Assembly (NCBI GenBank): GCA_950022655.1
Contig: OX465581.1
Coordinates: 106,065,125 to 106,129,124 of the forward strand
Source of the DNA: Alentia gelatinosa
Taxonomy: Eukaryota; Annelida; Polychaeta; Phyllodocida; Polynoidae
Reading direction: 5' to 3'
DNA length: 64,000 bases
Both the position numbers and the translations under genes were made by a program. Shown one piece after another: positions 26,666 to 37,463 of this stretch; position 1 is the stretch's first letter, and each line of letters begins with the position of its first letter. The notes under the pieces were generated by a model, which searched no databases, was not told the origin of the DNA, and worked only from the letters and a program-made list of their open reading frames with translations.

Positions 26666-28269
26666 TATAGATAGATAGATAGATATAAAGATAGATAGAT
26701 AGATAGATATAAAGATAGATATATAGATATAGATATATAGATATATAGATATAGTATAAAAGACAAATTGGACTTAAAACTAACCAAACAAACAAATGGG
26801 CACGAAACCTTGTCCATCGTCAGCAATTATTAGGGTATATTGATTTTAGATCGTATGTCAAAGATCGTTAGAGTATATTCATAAGCTCTGAGTTTTATGT
26901 TTATACTACTGCGAGTTTTCGCAAATACTTTGCGGTTGAATACACTAGCTGTTAATATGAACACCACTCTCCACTTTTTCATTCAATTTCGAGTTTGACT
27001 TAAAAAATACTGCATATGTCAGTTATATCTTCCAGAAACTGTTTGATTCTTCAAGCTTAAGGGCTGTTTCACATTCAAAGACCTATATATACATATTATA
27101 TTTTAACCGTTAGCACATTGAGTAAATACCAACCCGCCCACCCCTACCACCCACCCCCTATCCAACCCAAGTGTCCAGCTTGGAGTGTGCTCTCATTTCA
27201 CCGTTGTCCTATGGAGAGTGTACCGCACACAGTGAACTGCCGACGCCCACCCGCTCCCAGCACTTGGTGATTTAGGAGAAGCTCGCCACTCGCCGCCCGA
27301 GCTGCTCACCGAGGCAGGTCAGGGAGGCGGGATGACTCTCCAGATGCCAATAGACTGCCAACAGCCACAGCCGCCCTCCAGGGCCCCATCGACGTCCGCC
27401 AAATGATCACAATGGACTCGACCGGAATGGTAACCACCTCAACCCCTCCTGCGCCCATTCAGGACCGCAGCCGCCTTCGATGCTAGCATTGGCCGGTGGT
27501 CGGTGTGAGCTCGTGGTGAAGGGATGGAGAGTGTAGCAACTTTTATAGAAGATTCACTGAGAAGGACGTCTTGATGGCCCTATACGACTTTGAGCACCCC
27601 TTTCTAGCTTGATGACAATTACCGTGGTATCAGAATCGGTGTATTTACGCTTTTATAAAAGCTAACGATTATTGTGGAAGAGAGCAAATGAGGTGTAAGA
27701 TATGTGTATGTATACATAAACATGTATATGATAGTATGATAACAATTATAGTCGGACAGTTTAGCATATTAGATTAGTATGATCGGTTCACATGGGCTTT
27801 AGGTCCGAAGTTAGGGTTGAAATTGGGTTGTCAAAGTGTTTAGAGTCGAAACTCCAAATTCAGCGATTGGTATGACAGTTCGCTTAACTTAATCACACTC
27901 TTCACGCGTGAATACATGTAGTTCAAACACTGAAGGTTCGTATGATTTACAACAGAATGTTCCAATACTTTATTATCTATATATCAACAACGATGCCAGA
28001 GGGCATTGGTCTGCGATAAAACAGCTTTGGCATATGGATACATTCTCACAGCCATATGGATAAGACATTGAAAAAAAAACAATATCTCCGGTTTTATCAA
28101 CAACAGAGTCCCACAAGAAAGTGAAGCTCCATGACCTCATGAGCTTCGGTGGTACAGCAGAGTGATTCCCAATTGCTCTGAACGACTCGCCTGACTTGAG
28201 ACGGAACCAATGATACCCGAGTTCTTATGCTAACCACCATCATCCTTCACCTCTTTTCCATATGTGGAT
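25171..28269. other. AT-rich non-coding DNA with microsatellite and hairpin
   Basis: No gene seen. It holds the (TA)n/(GATA)n array described separately, an 11-bp perfect stem CTGTGATGTCC...GGACATCACAG at 26407-26433, and a GC-rich patch at about 27180-27500 with one GAGCTGCTC word at 27299-27307. Confidence 0.5.
26624..26754. repeat. Compound (TA)n/(GATA)n microsatellite
   Basis: About 40 bases of pure TA are followed by mixed GATA, TATAGA and AAAGATA units. The Ile/Tyr/Ser repeat polypeptides that can be translated from the opposite strand are artefacts of this array. Confidence 0.95.
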
Positions 28270-28990
28270 AGCCTGGGCCGGACCTGAAAGCTGTCGATGG
28301 GCGGTGGTGATATGATTATTACCATGCCGTACAGGCCCTTCCGCCCCCCTGCCCTGCGACTCCCCACCCCCCTCGGGTGCAGGCTCATCGCACCCATTAC
28401 CATTCAGCGCTGGCCGCCGCCCGCATCATTCTTTATAAGCGTGCCACCCCGCGCCGCATGACAAGCACATCCTCCTTGTCATCTACAAGTTTTCCGCTAC
28501 CCGTTCCATTTTGAAGTAATGAAAGCAGCGGCCTCCAAGGAGCGTCGTGGGAGCGGTGGCCGACGTGCAGGTTATTACAGAGACCAGGGCCTGAGTGTCT
28601 AATAGGGTGGATTACCCTCGGTAGAGTCGTTGCCACGCCTGTGATGATTGCCGCCTCCGAGCGCCCAATGTGGCCCGCTCATCGGCCATTCCGCGCCCGG
28701 GCTCATCGGAAGTTCTTCAATCGTGCGGAGAATCATTGGTGCTGGTCGGCGAGTCCCGACGCACGCCGGACGATGGCCAACCCCCCACATCGCCCCTCCC
28801 CCACCTTTTGCTACCCCTAACGCCACATATCCCCCTATAGTGCACACTTTCGTCTTACCTATAAGCCTCACTGCATATCCTCCAATGTCCTACCTAAACT
28901 CTCATGCCACTCAAAGACCCTTATGCCACATACAAATGACCTATCACAAGAAGGACTATGAGAGACCAAATGCACCCACCCAGGTTTTAC
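28270..28990. promoter_or_regulatory. CpG-rich patch followed by C-rich tract
   Basis: Bases 28270-28830 are GC- and CpG-dense. From about 28790 to 28990 the + strand turns C-rich and G-poor. A TATA-like TATAAAG on the minus strand at 28431-28437 lies in GC-rich surroundings. No exon could be assigned, and the long open frames on both strands have no protein-like pattern. Confidence 0.3.
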
Positions 28991-29830
28991 TTGCGTATTG
29001 AAACCTCTCTGGTACTAGCACTCGATTATGCCTCGCACCCACAATGACATTGTTCCCATGTGTACATTTCAGTGCCAACCTGATCTAGACTGCATTCAGT
29101 TTTGCCTGGTGACCGAGCTCTTAGACCACATCGATACACAGACCGTAATGTATACCAGAGCGTGTCTTTTGGGATATTCTATATATAACCTACACTGATC
29201 GGAGTCAGTGATCCATCGCCCTAGAGAACATTGGCTTCTGATACACTTAGCCCAGGCCCTTCGATGAGAAGCCACTTTCCGACAAGACTTTAGCCACATG
29301 AAGAAAGGGTCTGGGAGGTGTTACATTGTCCTGAGTATATGCCTTTATAGGTTGAATCTTTGAACGTGCGAGACTGTTCCGGCGAAGACTGTTAAGCCCT
29401 GGTGAATCGAATTATATCGCTAAACATTGAGATTCGAAATTTAGGAAACTTAGCCTCTAGCATATATGTCTCCAGGGTTTAGGTAATGCTAATTGAGGAA
29501 AGTTTCCAACAAAGTTCACTGGGAACATTTTTATTCTAAAACAAGCTCAAAGGGTTTTGTGTATTTAAAGTAGTAAACCATCAGACAAAGGATGATAACA
29601 TGGAAGTCAATACTAGCCTCATTAAGCGTAAGTGTTCGGTGTTTCATATGCATTATAAATAGTTGCATTTCAAAGCGTGTGACTACTCATCAGTCGACTA
29701 TCACACACACGCACAAAAATATTGGACTGATCACGGGCGCTACCCTTTTAGATATATAAAACATACAGAGCCTTTGTCTGTCAGCAATTCCGACCAGATC
29801 ATTATACAAAGAGAGGGATAGAGAGGATGT
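28991..29830. other. Non-coding DNA, nothing recognised
   Basis: AT-rich sequence without a convincing open frame, RNA gene or repeat. Confidence 0.5.
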
Positions 29831-29849
29831 GTTTTAAGTGAACTGCTCC

Positions 29850-30480
29850 CCACTTAGCACTACCCACCCTCCCGCCCCCACTCCCATCCTACACCTCCAT
29901 TACTGTGTGGCGGACGAGTGGAAGTCTGCGGGCATTAAAGCCTTGTGGGGCTGGAGCTTCCTCCTGTGAGTATTGTGTCAGTACGAACCCCTGAGGGGGT
30001 CCATCGTTCCCCCACCTTCCAACTGCCGCTCACCCCTCTGCTCCCCCTGCCTCTTTCCTCCCTACGCCCCATACTGCCGTGGGGTTCCTCCGATGACTGG
30101 CTGCTAGCTGCATATTGTTAGGGGCATGACGGATGGAGGGGGCTGAGCGCAGGGGCCCTAGGCGGATCATTAAGGCTAATCCATTGTCTGGAGTGATTAC
30201 CCCGCGGCCCCACGACTGCTGCCCGCGCTATACCCGATCCCCGCTCCGCTGGTACCGCCGCGTGCTGCCTTTTTAACGGGACTCACGCCGTCACCGGCGC
30301 CTTCGTCACGTGATGGATGTCGCCTCGTTCATTGGTCGACGCACATGGCAGGTGCGGGGCGCGAGCCAGCGCCCAGAGGACTTGATGTTAAAAAACCAGT
30401 TTTTGCATTGCCAGTCTGGGAATACGATGCGACTCGATTACGTTATGAGAGTTTAAACGTGGGTGACGGGCACCCGCAAG
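29850..30480. promoter_or_regulatory. CpG-rich patch with E-box and CCAAT-type sites
   Basis: A GC-rich block whose centre (about 30200-30370) is CpG-dense. It carries TCACGTGA at 30306-30313 (USF/MITF-type E-box) and ATTGG at 30331-30335, an inverted CCAAT box of the NF-Y type, only 18 bp apart. This combination is promoter-like. No transcript can be traced from it by eye. Confidence 0.35.
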
Positions 30481-33177
30481 GCTTTCAGACATGACCTTAT
30501 GTTGGGGACGCTTTGCAGACTCTCCAATGGATGCCCTCATTGTGCTGAATGCCAGCTTGGGGCCTGCTTATTTGTTTTTATAATCATTTCCATTTCAATA
30601 CAATTTCCGAACTAGACTTCTCTCAGTCTAGGGAGCACTTCTAGGTGACCTATTTTATATTTCTAAAAGGGCACCTTGAATATCTTTGAATGTTTTTCGC
30701 TGCGTCCCCATACATTTATACTACAATTGTATTGTGACAAATTTACTTCCCAGCCAAGAATCTATACTCCTTGTTTCCAGCAAAAAGGTTTGGCCTTGAC
30801 GTTGTCCCTTTACGAGATTAACTCTTCATTGTATCGTTCAATACAGAAGTCTACTTGAGATTCAGATGCTACTTTGCCCTCATAAAATGATCGATCGCAG
30901 AATCCCTACCCTTCATACTATGGAAGATCGAGACACAGCAAAATATTTCTGTTCCTCCTGATAACCTCACAATTTCTTCATCGACGGAAACACACATGGG
31001 ATTAACCCTTGCATGATTTATACTAGGACACTTGTCCTTTTCTTTCGTAACGCTCTAGCTAATGTATCATATACAGCCGGCAGCTGCGCATGGTCCGACG
31101 ACTCACTTCCGGCCTTAATGGTGCTGTTATGTATCTACACAATTACCACCAGGGGACGCTACGCACGGCGAGCTGCTCGCCACTCGTAGGCGACTCAATT
31201 AGTTTGTCAAAACACGCATCAGTCGATACAGCGAGCGCTACGTCAACACGCAACAATTAGTCCTTGAGGTTCCCAAACGGCTTGGGGCCTTGGTTCTGCT
31301 CGTTACAATGGATGGGTTATCTTTGCCTCTTTCCTTTTCTTGGGAAAAACACCAGAGAGAATATTTCAGATAGGCCCATGTAAAATAACCACAGCCGTAT
31401 GAATGTGTTAAATGCATGTCGATGCCCACCTAGCTGAAACCCATCTGAACATTAAAACTTCTCTGATTTGTTCTGAAGAAATCCCTCATCCTGTGTAATA
31501 CCTAATCAAACAAGGACAGGCCTGGTATGGAGGCAGGCGGAGCATATAGAGTGAGGCACTTACCCACCCACACCGATCCCCAATGCATAGAGAGGTGAAT
31601 GTGTCTGTGGGAGAGAGAACGGGGTGTAGGAAGACGTGATGTATGCACAGCATGCAGTTTGAATACAGTCTCGCCAACAGGTGCGCAAGGACCAACAGGT
31701 GGTGAGTGTCAAGGGCGGGGGGCACGAGCCGCAGGACAGGTGGGCGGGCGGCCGTACCATCCACAGTCGTCTCAGGTGCGCCACGCCTATCTCAACTACG
31801 TGGTCACTTGTGCCTTCTCCAGCGTGCCTCAGCAAGACTCTAACACTTCTGATTACCGTATTGGCGTTTTGCCATTGGGGAGTGGACAATGCGTTGGTGT
31901 CATACCTCGCCTTGGGTCCCTGCTAGAGAGATGCTCTCTCCCTTTAAGATATGCTCGCAGATACACATAGGTATCTACACATGTATACGTACTCATCTCA
32001 CACCCCCACCTCTCCACCCTCTCCACGTTCTACCCCAGCAGACCACGTATTTAAGATGGCGAACATGTCATCATGGCTAAACCTGATCCCAAGCGCTTTG
32101 GATCTTAGAGCCTGCTCTCATATTATTAATTTTTTCATGGCCCTGGCTCGTCCTTGTGGGGCTGGCTGGTGGGGGCGGACTGGCTGAGTGTGTGATTTGT
32201 CTACCTCAGGGGCCTCTCTCCGGGTACATGATGTGTGATACGCCTGGCCAATGTGCCACCTGCCTCAGCCCAGCTCAGGTGAGCTGTGTTGACGCACCTG
32301 ATACGTGACCAAGAAAAATAATTTCTCCCCTCGCCTCATGGGCTGTGTTGAAATCAAACATTCGCTGCAAAGCGTCAAACATAAATATGATGAAACATTT
32401 TGCCTCGTGTTTACCGTTTGATGGGCAGGTTAGAGGGTGTTTGGCCAGCATTTGGTGCCATCTCTTATGTAGGTCGTCCTCCTGATGCGTTTTTTTTTGC
32501 TTTTCTTACCGTCTCATGTTACATTTTGTTATTTGCTTGAAGGTCCATAATAAACCTCAGAACTGAGTCTGATTTGAGTATTCGCTCAGAGTCTTGACTG
32601 GAAGCCGTCGTCATATCGGAGTTAATAATGCATTCCTGAGTCTGAATTAGTAGAATGATGGTGATGATTGTGACACAAGCCTTTTAAAATAACAACAAGT
32701 CTAACAGCACGGTGCTGTCAATGGATTATTTGGATCCCACATCACCGTATATCATTCGAAGGTGTTGGTCTCACCATGATTAAATCTTCGAAAGATTTAA
32801 TCAGAATGTAACATATAGATATCTAGTACTGCACACGTTTTATGTTTTGTGTGTGCGGGTGTCAGAAAAATATATCAGTTAAGTACACATTGACCTCAGA
32901 ACCTTGTCCTATACACTCTAAAAAATCAGTTGCTTCAACCGTATACGATTTAATGATAGATTCCATTCCCTGGGATTCTGGTCACATGATCCATATTTCT
33001 AATCATTTGGTCCAATAGTATACATTAAACATTGTTACCTCTCCTTTCTTATTATCTAATCTTTAGTCAAGCATTAAATCGATGAGTAATTGCCTGGGTT
33101 AAAAGCCAGGCAGCTTGATAATGTCTAATATCTGTGCAGCAGTATTATTAGGTAGATATCTTTTTTAATCTGTAGGT
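30481..33177. other. Non-coding DNA with palindromic motifs
   Basis: No gene recognised. GGCGAGC-T-GCTCGCC at 31167-31181 is the best palindromic member of the GAGCWGCTC family. A 12-bp perfect stem with a CGA loop (TGATTAAATCTT...AAGATTTAATCA) lies at 32777-32803. Open frames around 31.5-32.1 kb are short, Pro/Leu-rich and unpatterned. Confidence 0.5.
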
Positions 33178-33248
33178 CTACTTCTTGTTACTGGTCGGTC
33201 GGAGGCCAGTAGAGAAGTAGCTCTCGCCCGGTACCAGTAGTGGCCTCC
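33178..33248. other. Two overlapping, mutually exclusive hairpins
   Basis: Hairpin 1 pairs CTACTTCT (33178-33185) with AGAAGTAG (33213-33220), and TACTGG (33189-33194) with CCAGTA (33206-33211). Hairpin 2 pairs GGAGGCCA (33201-33208) with TGGCCTCC (33241-33248). They share bases, so only one can form at a time. This may be a structured RNA element, a transposon remnant or chance. Confidence 0.4.
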
Positions 33249-34089
33249 TCGCGGTAGAATCACTCGACAGTAGCCTATAAATTCTGTTGATGTTTTACAC
33301 TTATTCTTCAAAACAGCTTACCTAATCTTTACTTCGATATTTGGACCGACCTCTTTTTACGAAGGCGACTAAACTCGGTCTGGAAATCATCCGACGGTGG
33401 TATTAGCCCTACTTCAGAGATTGTCAACAGGAAAGCGTTGTTAATACCTAGTGCGAATGAGTACTCCAGTATTATGAATTAGGGAAAGTCCAATTACTTA
33501 ATTATACGATAGCTATGTAACTCCTTTAGAACACATATTAAATGGTTATTCATACAACCCGGAAAAAGGGAACTAAGCTATTTTTACCCCATAAAAAATT
33601 ATTTCAATTCAAGTGTTTGTTTAGAGATGGATCTTGCTATGTATATCCACTGTCTCTCCCCTTAAAGGACGTATGAACCATTTTTGTTGAGGTAACAATA
33701 TACTATAACCCATTCCTATTTTGTTAGACGAATATTACACCTGTGATCAGGGCCATATAGAATCAAATGTTCCTAAAAGAAAGATAAGGGATGTTAAAGT
33801 TACCCACCACCGCTACTGAACGGAAATAACCAAAGGACGAGTATAATGTCAATTCCGTGGTAGCTTTGTAATAATGGGATAGGGCGGGGCAGCAGTGTTA
33901 GATGGATGCCCGTCAGCTATATCAATTGTTTCTGTGAGACTACAAACTACACATCCAAATGACCTCGGGGTCAATGACCTAGCTGACTATGCAGTTCCTG
34001 TGGGATGGACTGGGTCAAGCTACTGTTCTCGTAATTCTCCATTACCCCAGATCCCCAATGAAACAGAGTGAAGGCCGTAGTGGGCTTAT
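33249..34089. other. Non-coding DNA beside the retrotransposon
   Basis: No open frame or recognisable repeat. It may include the true 3' end of the retrotransposon, which I could not locate by sequence. Confidence 0.4.
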
Positions 34090-34094
34090 AAAAT

Positions 34095-34100
34095 TTTATT
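34095..34100 (-). terminator. Possible polyadenylation signal of the retrotransposon
   Basis: AATAAA read on the minus strand, about 300 nt downstream of the recombinase stop codon, in AT-rich sequence. It is in the right position to end the retrotransposon transcript. The hexamer is common by chance in such sequence. Confidence 0.35.
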
Positions 34101-34156
34101 TAATTTTATGAGTCTTATTGATATGAATAAGAGAAATACATGAGTATCAATGATAA

Positions 34157-34278
34157 GACAAATATAGAAATTGACATAGATATGTGTTTGTCAATTGTGA
34201 TAAGATTTGTACAATATGACAAATATTGAAATTGACATAGATATGTGTTTGTCAATTGTGGTAATATTTGATATAAGA
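34157..34278. repeat. Two tandem 61-bp units with internal hairpin
   Basis: Copy 1 (34157-34217) and copy 2 (34218-34278) are nearly identical and begin GACAAATAT. Each contains a 7-bp inverted repeat, ATTGACA...TGTCAAT, with a 12-nt loop. They lie about 120 bp past the recombinase stop codon, in the 3' region of the retrotransposon, where Ngaro-type elements carry their terminal repeats. They may be part of the recombination substrate or a simple 3' UTR repeat. Confidence 0.85.
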
Positions 34279-34393
34279 TAAATGACGATTATGTGATATT
34301 ACATAGTTAAACATAACATGTAATAATAAAAATAATAGAAATAGCCAAGAAGCCAATAGTTAAGGGAAGAGGAGGGTGGGAAAGTTTTTATAG

Positions 34394-35428
34394 TCACTTT
34401 TTGAGGGAGAGAGACTCAATGAGAGACTTGTTGACAGTCTCTTGGTCTGATACTTTGATGTAGTCTCTATGAGCCTGGGACCTCCACCCTCCATACCTCT
34501 GGATGTTAAGTTCAGGTATTCCTGCCTCAAATGCCTGAGTGGCAGCGGCCTTCCTGAGGCTGTGGAGGGTGTATGTCTTCACCGTTTGGCCTGTGGCCTG
34601 TAGGAGGCGGTCCCATTCGTTGGTCATAATCCGTGATGTGATGGTCGTCCCATCGGGCAGTGTCAGGAACGGGTCCCGCAGTGAAGCCGTAGGGGCCGCC
34701 CGTAGTAGGCCTCGAACCGCGTCTACCGGGCACACCCGGGTATCGTCCGCGGCCTCGAGGCGCATCACTTTCTGCTGTCCTACGTATTGAAGATTTTTGG
34801 CCGCCTTGATGGTGATGGTGAGATGCCGGCGGCCGAGGACCACGTCCCCGCGAGTGAGGTTCCGAGCCGGGTCGAATGCCCGAGCCGACTGCGGCGCCAC
34901 CTCCCCCTGCCGTAGGGCCGCGTAGAAAATGAGGAGCATGCCCGCCCTCATTGCCGTATGGAGGGGCGATCCCGTCAGGGCGTCGAGGGCCGCCCTGAAC
35001 ACATCCATAGGTATGGGGGCCTTCACGTTTGGCACGTACAGCTTGTTTCTCCTCATGCCCTCGAGGGCACGCTTCACCCGGTGATCCTCCGTTGGCTGCA
35101 CGTCCCCCCCCGTCAGTCGGAGGTGTGCCCGGACGTGCGATAACTGGTTGGCGACCGTGGCCGGCGAGGGGGCGTGGTCCGCCACGTATTCCAGATACGA
35201 CGTGATCAGGCTCACGGTCGGTGCCCGGGGGTCCGCCCTCATCCGGTTGCAGAACGCCAGGTAGGTGGTGACTGCGGATCGCTGGTTTGCGAGCGTACCT
35301 GGGGCACGCGCCTCTGACTGCCTCGCAGATGCCTTCGCCTGGAGTAAGAGAAGCGCCCGATCTGCAGAAGAGACGGAGTACGGGTACAAAAGAGGCATGG
35401 GTACACGGTACGATAGGGTACAACTCAT
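34394..35428 (-). CDS. Tyrosine recombinase (YR) of the DIRS/Ngaro retrotransposon
   Basis: A 344-residue enzyme expected to integrate the circular DNA copy of the element, in place of the DDE integrase of LTR retrotransposons. An N-terminal SAM-like DNA-binding region occupies about residues 40-135 and the catalytic domain about 140-335. The catalytic residues are visible: Arg173 in ALRQGE, a lysine in the beta-hairpin region (Lys208 or Lys211), the H-x-x-R box His289-Ser-Leu-Arg292, Trp315 in GGW and the nucleophile Tyr323 in RDYIK. The first codon is a real ATG. The frame opens upstream only as far as a stop at 35486-35488, so independent initiation near 35428 is likely. It lies in a +1 frame relative to Pol and overlaps that open frame for about 900 nt. 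No frameshift or stop interrupts it. Confidence 0.95.
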   Translation of the reverse strand: MSCTLSYRVPMPLLYPYSVSSADRALLLLQAKASARQSEARAPGTLANQRSAVTTYLAFCNRMRADPRAPTVSLITSYLEYVADHAPSPATVANQLSHVRAHLRLTGGDVQPTEDHRVKRALEGMRRNKLYVPNVKAPIPMDVFRAALDALTGSPLHTAMRAGMLLIFYAALRQGEVAPQSARAFDPARNLTRGDVVLGRRHLTITIKAAKNLQYVGQQKVMRLEAADDTRVCPVDAVRGLLRAAPTASLRDPFLTLPDGTTITSRIMTNEWDRLLQATGQTVKTYTLHSLRKAAATQAFEAGIPELNIQRYGGWRSQAHRDYIKVSDQETVNKSLIESLSLKK

Positions 35429-37457
35429 GAAGATGAATGAGGGAAGTGGCCTTATCGTATTCCGTCCTCGACAGATGGGCTCTGCTCAGGGCATCTGCGA
35501 TGACGTTTTGCACCCCGGGGATATGGCTGAAGACCAGTTCCACCTGCAGACGTGCCTGCACCATCCATGCCTGGCGGGCACACTCCGCCAGGACAGGGTT
35601 ACGGGCACGCCCGCTATTGAGGGTCTGTACAGTCCCGAGGTTATCACAGAATACCTCAATCCGTGATCCCCGATCCCTGTCTGTGATAAATGTGTGGAGT
35701 GCGTAGATGGTATTCAGAGCCTCGAGCTCTGAGATGCACTCCACGGGATCGAAGACGGGGCACACCTGCCCGGAGTACGAGAACCGGCCGTCGGTTCCTC
35801 CGACGCCCGACAGGCACGCATCCACCGTGATCCTCCGCGTCGGGGGACCCCGAGGGATGAGGGCGCGGCCGTTCCAGCCCCGGGCAAACTTAACGAACCA
35901 GTCGAGGTCCTGGCGCATCTCGGAATTGATGTTCATGTAGAAGCCTCTCATCCCCCGCAGGGCCTCGAGTAGCTTTGAGACGAATGCCCGCGCCGGACGT
36001 ATACACCTGGCCACGTGTAATATCCGGCCGAGCACCGACTGAAGCTGTCGTTTCGTCAACGTTCGTCGTTTGGCTACGGCCGACACGTGACCACGGATGT
36101 CCTCCAGCTTGGCCGTGGGGATCGATAGAGACATGGCACGGGCGTCGATCTCTATCCCCAACCACGTCACGGTCTGGCTCGGCTCCTGTGCTTTGTCGCG
36201 TGCCTCGGGTAGGCCCAATTCCGAGAAAAGGTCTCGCGCGATCCTGAAGTCCTCGGCCGCCTTACCTCGGTCCTCGGAGAGGATGATGAGGTCGTCGAGG
36301 TACATCGCGGCCGTGACTCCCTTTGATGATAGTATCCCCACGATGGCCTCCGCCACACACTGCATGTGGTACGAGGAGGCACGGGCGCCGAACGGCATGG
36401 CCGTATCGCAGTAGTGCCCGCCCTCCCACGCGAAACATAACAGAGGCCAATCGAGGGGATCGCACCTAAAGTTCTTGTAGGCACGCGACACGTCGATGGA
36501 CGACATGTAGGCCGACGTGCCTGCCTTGACGAGTTTTGCCACAAACTCGTCCACCGTAGGGAGGCCGTGTTCTCGCTCCAGTCCGTAGACCGAGTTCTTA
36601 ATGATGAACGAGTTCACGCTGCACTCCCTCGGGAAAGTCATATCGGTAATGATGCGCCGGTCGTCCGTCCCGCGCTTTTCCCGTGTCATGAGTGGCGACA
36701 CGTGACACCACGGGCTAAAAGGCGGTTCGGCGAACGGGCCCATCATATTGGTGAAGCTCGCCTCCTTTTCGAGAAACTTCTCTACCTGCACGGGGTGAGA
36801 GGTTGCGCTGGGGTGGTTGGCCACCCCTCTGGTATCACTCTCCGGTCCCAGGTATCCCAGGGGGAAACCGTATCGCAGGAAGCCTAGGAGCTCCTGCGCC
36901 TCCTCCACGTGTCCTAGGTAATGGTCCCATGCAGGTAGGTTTAGATCCGAAGGCACCTCGACCCTGGCGCCGAGTGCGTTGGGGATTCCCGTGTCGCGCA
37001 CGGTCCGGTATATTTCCGCGTGCCTGGCGGGCCCCACGGCCGTGAACTCCGGCCAAGTCTCCCGGCGATGCTGTCTGAAGGCTAACGGGTCCGTACTCAC
37101 GCCCTCCCGGTGGATTCCCGTTTCGCAGACATCGCGAAGTGCTTTAAAGTCGGGAGTGTTAGATTCCTGGCCTCGGCCCGGCGCACTAACACTAACACCC
37201 GGCAAGCGACTGAGACCATCATCCTCCACAGTGCCGGGGGCGGCCCCCGCTGCTGGAACGGGGGGTATCACCTCCGGGAGTGTATTCCCCCCGTCACTGT
37301 TGTTGTTTACCTCTACCCCTCGGCCACGTGCCGAGGGGGTCACGTGATCGGTGACGTCACGTGGGGGAGCCGGATTCGTGATGCAACACTCCGTCCTGCC
37401 GGCACCCCTTTCATCTTTCTTGCGCGCCTCGTCTACTGGCGGGGCGCGGCCGGCCCG
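34527..37457 (-). CDS. Pol: reverse transcriptase and RNase H
   Basis: The frame is open from 37928 to 34527, but its first codon there is GTG, and the part above 37457 overlaps gag. I start it where a -1 slip would enter it. Numbering from 37928, residues 320-360 resemble the conserved region (W-x-x-YL ... LLGFLRYGFPLGY) that precedes the RT in metazoan DIRS/Ngaro elements. The RT spans about 390-640, with Asp479 in SSIDVSRAY and YLDD at 543-546 as the metal-binding aspartates. RNase H spans about 695-820, with Asp703, Glu734 or Glu736, Asp762 and Asp812. This enzyme copies the RNA to DNA and removes the template. After about residue 850 (35.4 kb) the frame runs antiphase through the recombinase gene and has Gly/Pro/Arg-rich low-complexity composition. 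That tail is probably an artefact of GC-rich third positions. The functional end is likely near 35.4 kb. Confidence 0.93.
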   Translation of the reverse strand, partial: RAGRAPPVDEARKKDERGAGRTECCITNPAPPRDVTDHVTPSARGRGVEVNNNSDGGNTLPEVIPPVPAAGAAPGTVEDDGLSRLPGVSVSAPGRGQESNTPDFKALRDVCETGIHREGVSTDPLAFRQHRRETWPEFTAVGPARHAEIYRTVRDTGIPNALGARVEVPSDLNLPAWDHYLGHVEEAQELLGFLRYGFPLGYLGPESDTRGVANHPSATSHPVQVEKFLEKEASFTNMMGPFAEPPFSPWCHVSPLMTREKRGTDDRRIITDMTFPRECSVNSFIIKNSVYGLEREHGLPTVDEFVAKLVKAGTSAYMSSIDVSRAYKNFRCDPLDWPLLCFAWEGGHYCDTAMPFGARASSYHMQCVAEAIVGILSSKGVTAAMYLDDLIILSEDRGKAAEDFRIARDLFSELGLPEARDKAQEPSQTVTWLGIEIDARAMSLSIPTAKLEDIRGHVSAVAKRRTLTKRQLQSVLGRILHVARCIRPARAFVSKLLEALRGMRGFYMNINSEMRQDLDWFVKFARGWNGRALIPRGPPTRRITVDACLSGVGGTDGRFSYSGQVCPVFDPVECISELEALNTIYALHTFITDRDRGSRIEVFCDNLGTVQTLNSGRARNPVLAECARQAWMVQARLQVELVFSHIPGVQNVIADALSRAHLSRTEYDKATSLIHLHELYPIVPCTHASFVPVLRLFCRSGASLTPGEGICEAVRGACPRYARKPAIRSHHLPGVLQPDEGGPPGTDREPDHVVSGIRGGPRPLAGHGRQPVIARPGTPPTDGGGRAANGGSPGEACPRGHEEKQAVRAKREGPHTYGCVQGGPRRPDGIAPPYGNEGGHAPHFLRGPTAGGGGAAVGSGIRPGSEPHSRGRGPRPPASHHHHQGGQKSSIRRTAESDAPRGRGRYPGVPGRRGSRPTTGGPYGFTAGPVPDTARWDDHHITDYDQRMGPPPTGHRPNGEDIHPPQPQEGRCHSGI

Positions 37458-37463
37458 TTTTTT
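37433..37463 (-). promoter_or_regulatory. -1 programmed ribosomal frameshift signal (gag-pol)
   Basis: On the minus strand the heptamer A AAA AAC occupies 37463-37457, with gag codons AAA and AAC in the phase required for tandem slippage. It is the type of site used by MMTV and many retroelements. A slip of -1 continues with CGG GCC GGC, exactly the Pol frame. The gag stop TAG (37435-37433) follows only seven sense codons later. After an 8-nt spacer, CGCGCC (37448-37443) can pair with GGCGCG (37428-37423), giving a GC-only 6-bp stem that contains the gag stop in its loop. Confidence 0.75.

Noticed and set aside
26529..26826. Frames encoding Ile/Tyr/Ser repeats
   Set aside because: Direct translation of the (TA)n/(GATA)n microsatellite.
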